A DNA stretch of 64,000 bases from Lepidonotus clava. Its lineage: Eukaryota > Annelida > Polychaeta > Phyllodocida > Polynoidae. Below are positions 59,301 through 64,000 of the stretch, piece by piece; position 1 is the first letter of the stretch; every line of letters begins with the position of its first letter. Made by a program: the position numbers and the translations under genes. The DNA is taken from positions 2,012,001 to 2,076,000 of the forward strand of contig OW387133.1 of assembly GCA_936440205.1 (NCBI GenBank), given 5' to 3'. The notes under the pieces were generated by a model. That model saw only the letters and a list, made by a program, of their open reading frames with translations. It had not been told where the DNA came from and ran no database searches.

Positions 59301-62300
59301 ATATACTGGACATGAGGGTCTCAAAAACGGATGTCGCACGTTGGTTTTGCAGGGAAATCGCGATCGGAAATGTTGGGGTCTTTCACTATGGCAATGTATG
59401 GAGGAAAACCAGTAATTTCGCTCTAACTTTTTAAATAGTGGTTCAATCTTCATGCAGTGAGCGAGAAAAAGTTTTGTTTTGTTCCCAGGAATCCCAATCA
59501 GGTGTCCAAAGTGTCATAGAAAGCCTAGTTATTTCGCAATCATTGGGGAATCCATGTTGCACACTCTCCTGGCGGACCTTTTGCCTCTGCAATTCAATGC
59601 ATTGTAGGAAGGATCTGCTTGGAGCTGTACCCCTCATTTCCCTCACTTCCCATCAAATGTTAAAAGAGACTTCTGTTAGAATAAAGCAGTTATATTTTCC
59701 AACATGCCGTCACCTCTCAAGGGGATTTAAACCCGGCAATGATATACTGAAAGATACAAGATGGGCGACCCTCTCGGCAATTAAAGTGCATATCACTCTA
59801 CAATTGTGAGAAATTATACAACATTTTGAATCATGTTGCTTGCCTTAAATAGCAAGTGATAATGTTGGTGCAATGAAAAGTTAATTGCCAATGGAATATT
59901 ATCTCATGCTTTGATGTGAGACAACTGTACTAACCAACCCACCACCCTGTGAATAGGTGTAAAGACGTTTTATATTATATGGAGTAAACGGGTTTGAGGT
60001 ATTCCCGTCATTTTCGGCATCACGCAGCAAAATTGTGGGATCCATTTGTTGGCTATTTAACATTGGCGTCTATGGAGAAAACACAAATTTACGCGAATAT
60101 GCGAAAAAATGACAAACTGCGAAAATTTAAAGGGCTGTATGGTAACCCTGGGATCATTTCCTAACTTTTACTCGCTTACTGTGTGAAGATTGGACCTATA
60201 TTTAAAAAGTTACAGCAAAATAAGATGTTTTCTCCCATAGGAGCCCATGTTAAATGTACCACCAACTTCTGTTCGCGATTTCCCCCGAAACTTCACGCAG
60301 CCATATTTTGAGACCCGCTTACTGTGTAAAGTCGTACTCTTACCTGGCGCTGAGTCCTTAACACCAAGTACAAGCGTTGCACTGGCTGACGAATGAAAAG
60401 ATCCAAATATCCAATATAAATCCCCGTCTTGTGGCAGGGTAGTAATGTTTAGCAGCTTGTCTGTCACTTCAGAAAATTGGGCATGCCTAGCGAGGAAAAC
60501 ATTTACCTAGTTTTGGAAATTAAGTGCACATGATTGAATTACTAAAACCTAGACTTAATAGAGACCATTTACAAATTCAAGCATCTTTTGATTAGTCATT
60601 CCAACATCTGCCAATAATGCAGAAAAGTTAAATGTCAGTAGGAAAAAGAACTCCTATGCATACCATACAGTTATAAAGGAATAGTAAAAATGTGCAATTT
60701 AATCCATGTAAAAAGATGCGTGATGGATTCGTGATTGAAAATCTCCATATAAAACATGTATAACATTGAGATATTTACACAAAATATTTCATTTTATCTA
60801 TTAGAAACATATTGCAATATAACTAGAACGTTTTTAACCCAAAAAGAATCTAAATTTTGTGTTTTTTCATGAATCTAAATCTTGGAATCATGGATATAAG
60901 ATTGGTGTATTTCTTTTGGTTGCCATACCAGAAGGCCACTGACATTGCTGATGTGAAAACCTGAACAAACTGCTTTAGAACAATCAAGATGGAGACAGCT
61001 ATATAGGTGATGTAAATATAAAGATAAAAATAATGAATTCTCCCTACCACAGATCGCTGATTTTCAGTATTTTAAGCTACTGCAGGTTAATTTGGACTGA
61101 ATTTGTCGACAAAAACACAGGGAAATCTATAGAAAATATACAAATATTTCCTCTAGATCCAATTTTACTGTATGAATTTTCAAACCAACTTAAAAAATAA
61201 TAAATATTTATGGATATAAAATGAAAAATAGTTCATTTTGATATTTATCATGTTTAACAACAAATAATGCCAATATTATTGAAAATCTCCATACTTGTGG
61301 GCTTATTTTGAGGATTTGTGATTTGTCGACATATTACCCATGATGCACCTTGATTTAGGCTAGCCTGCAGGTAAACCATAGGAAACATGCTATCCGTGGT
61401 AGGGAGAATTCATATACATTTAATCTTACGTATAAAACGTAGGCAAACCCCAGCCATACGTATCTTCGCAGTACTTGTCAGCATCCTCTCTGGACTTGGG
61501 GACACCTTTTACTATGGCATATGTGATGTTGTCAGAGTCTTCAAATGTTTCTGCATTGAAAAAGAAATACCAAAAGAGGGGTGGATGGATACATGGACAA
61601 TGTATACAAGTAAGGGGCTTTCCATTAAGTACATATTCGCCAAACTTTGGGGGTCTGACATTTTCTTAAATTTGCGTACATTCCTGTACAAATGAGATGC
61701 ATATTTTAGCCAAGGGGGAGGTGGGGAGTCTAATATTCATTTAATTCATCATACATATTATAAACGTAAGGCCCCTTAGAACAGAAGACAATCCAATAGA
61801 GTTTGTACAAATTGCAAAATATTAATGTTGTTTTATTTTGGTCAAGCTCAGTCTAATTTCCATTCATTACTAGACAAGGAAATGTCAAAGAGTATACATG
61901 GTGGGAGCAGCCCAGAGAACAATTGATCAATTGTGCTAAATCATTTGAACAAAAATATATCACTCATATCAGTTACCATCTCTTCGGATTGTTTACAAAC
62001 CATTGCAAAGGTTATGAATACTAACAACAGCATTACAACTTAAAGGAATATGGGAGGTTGAGTTGAATTGCTCAGGATTGTTGCACAAAGATAAACAACT
62101 CTAGAGAAAAGGAGTTAGGGTTTATCAACCACAACTCCATTTGTTGAAATAGTTTCAGAGAACAATAAACCAAATAAAAAGTAGATTTTCCTCTATTGAG
62201 TGAAATGAATCCTTAATTTCCCTTGGAATTAAGCTCTTATTTAAGGAAGATTATTTTTTCTTGTAAGGAATTGGTAATTTCTAGTAATTTCTTCTATTTC

Positions 62301-62816
62301 AGTTTCATTAAATTGAACAGAGGCTTAAATGTCTGAGCATATCCTTTACTTGCAGATGTTATTTCAGCTATGTAATGACAAATCATACATGTGGTATGTA
62401 ATTTACATGCTTAGGACCTACACTCTATTTGAATACTGTGTACAAATAGTGTTCAAATGTTTTATGCTTAGGAAAATTATTCACATTTCAGATTGCCCCA
62501 AATTTGCAACTGAACAGTGTTGTCTATCTGTAAAGCCCCATACCCACTAGGACATTTTACGGTAAAATCAGCCAATTCTGCCCCTAGAATCAGCTGATTT
62601 TTCGGCGATTCAGATCAAAGCTGCACATTCCAATATACCATACTTACAGGCGACCTTAAGAATCATCTGATTCTCCCAGTCGCCCGTCGCCCGTAAAATA
62701 GCCTAGCGGGTATGGGGCTTAAGGTTTCCTTAAAAAAGATGTCCCTTACCTGTGTCTTGGGCCTGTCCAATCTTGATAATTGATGTAAATATGGCAAATT
62801 TCAAAATTACCAACAT
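52946..62816 (-). CDS. Secreted multidomain protein: CTLD, trefoil, two PAN domains, F5/8-like C-terminus
   Basis: Eight exons (62816-62750, 61550-61430, 60486-60344, 58622-58509, 57346-57215, 55619-55392, 54418-54182, 53385-52946) sum to 1482 nt, or 493 residues and a stop, with all phases matching. Layout: signal peptide 1-20, C-type-lectin-like domain about 23-148, trefoil 149-192, PAN/Apple-like 193-268 and 269-347, Cys-rich C-terminal domain 348-493. Six of seven introns are phase 1, the pattern of shuffled extracellular modules. No transmembrane helix after the signal peptide, so it should be secreted. A role in mucosal or surface recognition is inference only. Confidence 0.85.
53480..54110. 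other. Gene 2 intron 7, nothing recognised
   Basis: The only intron of gene 2 without an identifiable inverted-repeat element beside its donor. No repeat, RNA or alternative exon seen. Confidence 0.4.
54182..54418 (-). CDS. Gene 2 exon 7: second PAN/Apple-like domain
   Basis: Phase 1 to 1, acceptor TTGCGAAG (weak, with A at -3), donor GTAGGA. It encodes VKMVDWECDWATAQG, VDCMAHCETVPPCRAIQV and GICHLYSNIAYES, closing with FDFYCKK. C297, C301, C307 and C321 form the PAN core, with extra C276 and C345. Residues 269-347. Confidence 0.8.
54630..55378. mobile_element. 'acccaagcaa' family element(s) in intron 6
   Basis: Repeated 'gaatgttgcaataatgttgc', 'aaataacgtaacaagaac' and 'cataacgctgctgctgatat' segments. 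Two 'ggctgggta' or 'gcctcggtaac' type ends suggest a fused pair. The right end lies about 13 bp from the exon 6 donor. Confidence 0.6.
55392..55619 (-). CDS. Gene 2 exon 6: first PAN/Apple-like domain
   Basis: Phase 1 to 1, acceptor TTGTTTTCAG, donor GTGGGT. It encodes ENTFGFYSYPGILMQNG, then DAVCRTQCNGESSCRGYSF and TTCLLYTENPISN. The C-x3-C-x5-C-x-x-Y ... C-L-L-Y pattern (222, 226, 232, 244) is the PAN core. Residues 193-268. Confidence 0.8.
56418..56950. mobile_element. MITE family C copies, one full and one partial, in intron 5
   Basis: The full copy (56418-56747) runs from 'aagcccatattccactatgt' to 'gcagagtggaatatggcatt'. A second copy starts at once at 56748 (agtccatattccactgtgtg) and ends near 56950 with 'ccatatattccaccttg'. 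Confidence 0.7.
57003..57172. mobile_element. MITE family E, copy in intron 5
   Basis: Left 'ggggccttccatttagtacg' and right 'gtacttaatggaaggcccca', with two C-runs inside. It ends about 42 bp from the exon 5 donor. Confidence 0.8.
57215..57346 (-). CDS. Gene 2 exon 5: trefoil (P-type) domain
   Basis: One exon, phase 1 to 1. It encodes EPFQAPCTDAEKVQCGTPE, IGKAECLKLGCCFNASS and IPTCFVIK. Six cysteines (155, 163, 173, 178, 179, 188) with the CG, GCCF and CF signatures define a trefoil fold. The first Cys spacing is slightly short, and the usual Arg before CG is Val-Gln. N181-A-S is a possible glycosylation site. Confidence 0.88.
57380..58340. other. Intron 4 remainder
   Basis: Mostly unassigned. 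It includes a short (gagt)n tract at 57391-57411 and plus-strand open frames at 57522-57842 that resemble no family I can name. An exon of the trefoil gene was looked for here and not needed. Confidence 0.35.
58345..58500. mobile_element. Damaged MITE family E copy beside the exon 4 donor
   Basis: Left 'gtggggcctcctattaagtt'; the middle has 'ctagtacaaatcaaatgcat', 'ttagcccaaagggggtgggg' and 'ggtctgagatt', as in the other family E copies. The right end is diverged, and it stops about 8 bp from the donor. Confidence 0.5.
58509..58622 (-). CDS. Gene 2 exon 4: end of the C-type-lectin-like domain
   Basis: Acceptor ATTTTGTAG, donor GTAAGTAA, phase 1 to 1. It encodes DYTCAAISIKEQSGNGLTA and KNCSDPHDFLCVALL. 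Cysteines 114, 136 and 144 with C50 make the four canonical disulphide cysteines of the fold (C50-C144, C114-C136). Confidence 0.82.
59315..60320. mobile_element. Inverted-repeat element of about 1 kb in intron 3
   Basis: The left arm (gggtctcaaaaacggatgtc ... gggaaatcgcgatcgg ... 'ctaactttttaaatagtgg') is inverted at 60130-60320 ('cctatatttaaaaagttaca', 'cgcgatttcccccga', 'ttttgagaccc'). The open frame at 59438-59809 lies inside it and resembles nothing known. The right end is about 22 bp from the exon 3 donor. Confidence 0.75.
60344..60486 (-). CDS. Gene 2 exon 3: middle of the C-type-lectin-like domain
   Basis: Acceptor CTCGCTAG, donor GTAAGAG, phase 2 to 1. It encodes THAQFSEVTDKLLNITTLPQ, DGDLYWIFGSF, and ATLVLGVKDSAPG. 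DLYWIFG corresponds to the conserved 'YWIG' strand of the fold. No EPN/QPD or WND calcium-sugar motif is present, so classical sugar binding is not indicated. Confidence 0.82.
61035..61411. mobile_element. MITE family A, copy 4
   Basis: Perfect gaattc outer ends: gaattctccctaccacagat and 'atccgtggtagggagaattc'. 377 bp, non-coding, beginning about 17 bp inside intron 2 from the exon 2 donor. Confidence 0.85.
61430..61550 (-). CDS. Gene 2 exon 2: start of the C-type-lectin-like domain
   Basis: Acceptor CAATGCAG, donor GTAAGA, phase 1 to 2. It encodes ETFEDSDNITYAIVKG, then SREDADKYCEDTYGWGLPTFY. The 'A-x-x-YC-x3-YG-x-x-L' pattern is that of the first helix of C-type-lectin folds, with C50 as the first canonical cysteine. 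N30-I-T is a possible N-glycosylation site. Confidence 0.82.
61612..61784. mobile_element. MITE family E, copy in intron 1
   Basis: Left 'ggggctttccattaagtaca' and right '...aacgtaaggcccctta', with 'gtacaaatgagatgcatat' and a G-run inside. About 60 bp upstream of the exon 2 acceptor. Confidence 0.6.
62533..62723. mobile_element. MITE family D, copy 3, near the exon 1 donor
   Basis: Left 'aagccccatacccactagga' and right 'gcctagcgggtatggggctt' are inverted ends. Inner 'aatcagctgatttt' and 'aatcatctgattctcc' are typical. It ends about 25 bp inside intron 1. Confidence 0.78.
62750..62816 (-). CDS. Gene 2 exon 1: signal peptide
   Basis: ATG at 62816 encodes MLVILKFAIFTSIIKIGQAQ then DT, a classic hydrophobic secretion signal with likely cleavage after GQA. 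Donor GTAAGG follows at 62749, phase 1. No upstream exon is needed. Confidence 0.82.
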
Positions 62817-63289
62817 GTTGAGTTTGGTATGCCTGATTCTACTCAGCAAATACTTCTCTGAGGACTTCTAAGCTATGAATACGTTTGGGAGTAACCTTTG
62901 GATTGTTGTCCTGGCTCAAAATATATCTTTAATTTAAGCTAGCATTTACAAAACATTTATAACAGCAATGAAAGGCTATTCCAGAGTATCTGCTATGACA
63001 TTTAGATGAAAGCAGTAGGTAAATGTCATTCAATAAGCTTGTTGAGAATGCATCATTATTAAATGATCTGCCAAAATGATAAAATCAATTTTCCTGAAGG
63101 TAGTTTGACAACCGAAAGGATTAAATTTTACAGTCATGAATTTATAGTGCATCCTTAGTGTAATCCTTTCATAGAAATAATCATGGAATTGCCACTCTAT
63201 AAACTCACTTTTGGTTAGTACTTCTGGTTCTATTTGTTATTGAAGGGATTTTTTATGTTATATGGGAATTTACCCAAGCAACATGCCCA

Positions 63290-63400
63290 GCTGGGCCCCA
63301 TGTGGGTGGGGCATGGGCTTGGCTGGGCCAAACTGGGATGGCTTCTGAGATGGGCTAGTAACTTGGCTAGGACTGGGCCCCAGTAGGGCTATTTCCCTAT
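63290..63400. repeat. 'gctgggcc' repeat block upstream of gene 2
   Basis: Opens 'tttacccaagcaacatgccc', then alternates 'agctgggcc', 'ggctgggcc' and 'actgggcccc'. The start resembles the 'acccaagcaa' element end. It may be a fragment of that or a related family. Confidence 0.4.
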
Positions 63401-63479
63401 AGAAAAATATTGACACAATCTTCAATACTGACCTTTGACAATATCAGAACACCCATATTAACTTGTCCACCCTTCATGC

Positions 63480-63650
63480 AACCAATTATTGACCAGCAGA
63501 ATCGGTGTTCATAAATGCTTAATTATGAAGTTGTTGGAAATGTTATCTAACACTGACATTTGGAGGTTAAAGCAAATTCATAACAATATCCCTGGATGGT
63601 TTGTTTATGTACAATTCTTTGGGTAAACATTCACATTATAGGATAACTAT
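63480..63650. repeat. Dispersed repeat shared with 51905-52110
   Basis: The second copy of the pair flanking gene 2, in the same orientation. Non-coding. Confidence 0.65.
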
Positions 63651-63659
63651 ACAGTGGTG

Positions 63660-64000
63660 TGAATCCCAGTAGGGTTTACAAAGTCACATTTTATATCAAG
63701 TAAAGCAAACCACCAAAACTCCATGGAATAATCAACAATGATTTACATTTATACCCCAAAAAGAGTAATTTTAGTGATTTTTTATTTACAAAATAAGTCT
63801 TAACCTCTTACCATCTTCCTAAATCCTTGCCTGGTCCACATACTGCCTGTTTGTCGCATAGTGACTGTGTAACAGTGGGCAATGTGAGATCCCGTTAATC
63901 ACCATTACGAGACAGGCTTAGCCGTACGTTGTCTAGACCCACACCCCATCCAACACTATTACCACTATCAGCGTGTCAGTGGCTGGACGAGCCAAGTCAG
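63660..64000. other. Right window edge, nothing recognised
   Basis: No exon, RNA gene or named repeat supported. The last 130 bases are less AT-rich, but no coding frame can be argued. Confidence 0.35.

Noticed and set aside
59438-59809. 123-codon plus-strand open frame
   Set aside because: Lies within the 1-kb inverted-repeat element and resembles no transposase or host protein.

Overview
This is animal genomic DNA: AT-rich, with spliced genes, GT-AG introns, poly(A)-tailed retroelements and a dense load of short inverted-repeat DNA transposons. The best guess is a cephalochordate (amphioxus). That rests on two things: minisatellites that duplicate intron-exon boundaries (called 'mirages' in amphioxus, recalled and not checked here), and a secreted protein that mixes C-type lectin, trefoil and PAN domains. 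Other marine invertebrates are not excluded. Two host genes can be reconstructed, both on the minus strand. || Gene 1 (about 1.1-22.7 kb, possibly with a first non-coding exon at about 34.1-34.3 kb) is a phospholipid scramblase. Nine constant coding exons give 294 residues: a Pro/Gly/Gln-rich N-terminus, the Cys-rich scramblase core, a DADNFG-type calcium motif and the start of the C-terminal membrane helix. The constant part ends at a phase-0 splice site. Beyond it lie five separate terminal exons (4.72, 4.34, 3.08, 2.19 and 1.09 kb). Each starts with the same residues, DFMFFE, and each ends in its own short polar tail and stop. The gene also carries four arrays of duplicated exon-intron boundaries, at the 5' UTR exon acceptor, the exon 2 donor, the exon 5 acceptor and the exon 7 acceptor. 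|| Between the genes (about 23-52 kb) I see no host coding exon. This stretch holds many inverted-repeat element families, an apparently intact non-LTR retrotransposon (969-residue endonuclease/reverse transcriptase, about 35.0-38.3 kb), a 5.9-kb inverted repeat (41.8-47.7 kb) with other elements nested inside, two tRNA-derived SINE copies window-wide, and satellites and microsatellites. || Gene 2 (52.9-62.8 kb) is an eight-exon gene for a 493-residue secreted protein: signal peptide, C-type-lectin-like domain, trefoil domain, two PAN/Apple-like domains, and a C-terminal Cys-rich domain resembling a degenerate F5/8-type (fucolectin-like) module. All exon lengths and phases close to a complete frame. 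Six of its seven introns carry an inverted-repeat element starting within about 10-45 bp of the 5' splice site. || The two genes have no evident functional link. The most striking material is the set of alternative scramblase tails and the repeated splice-boundary arrays in the same gene.
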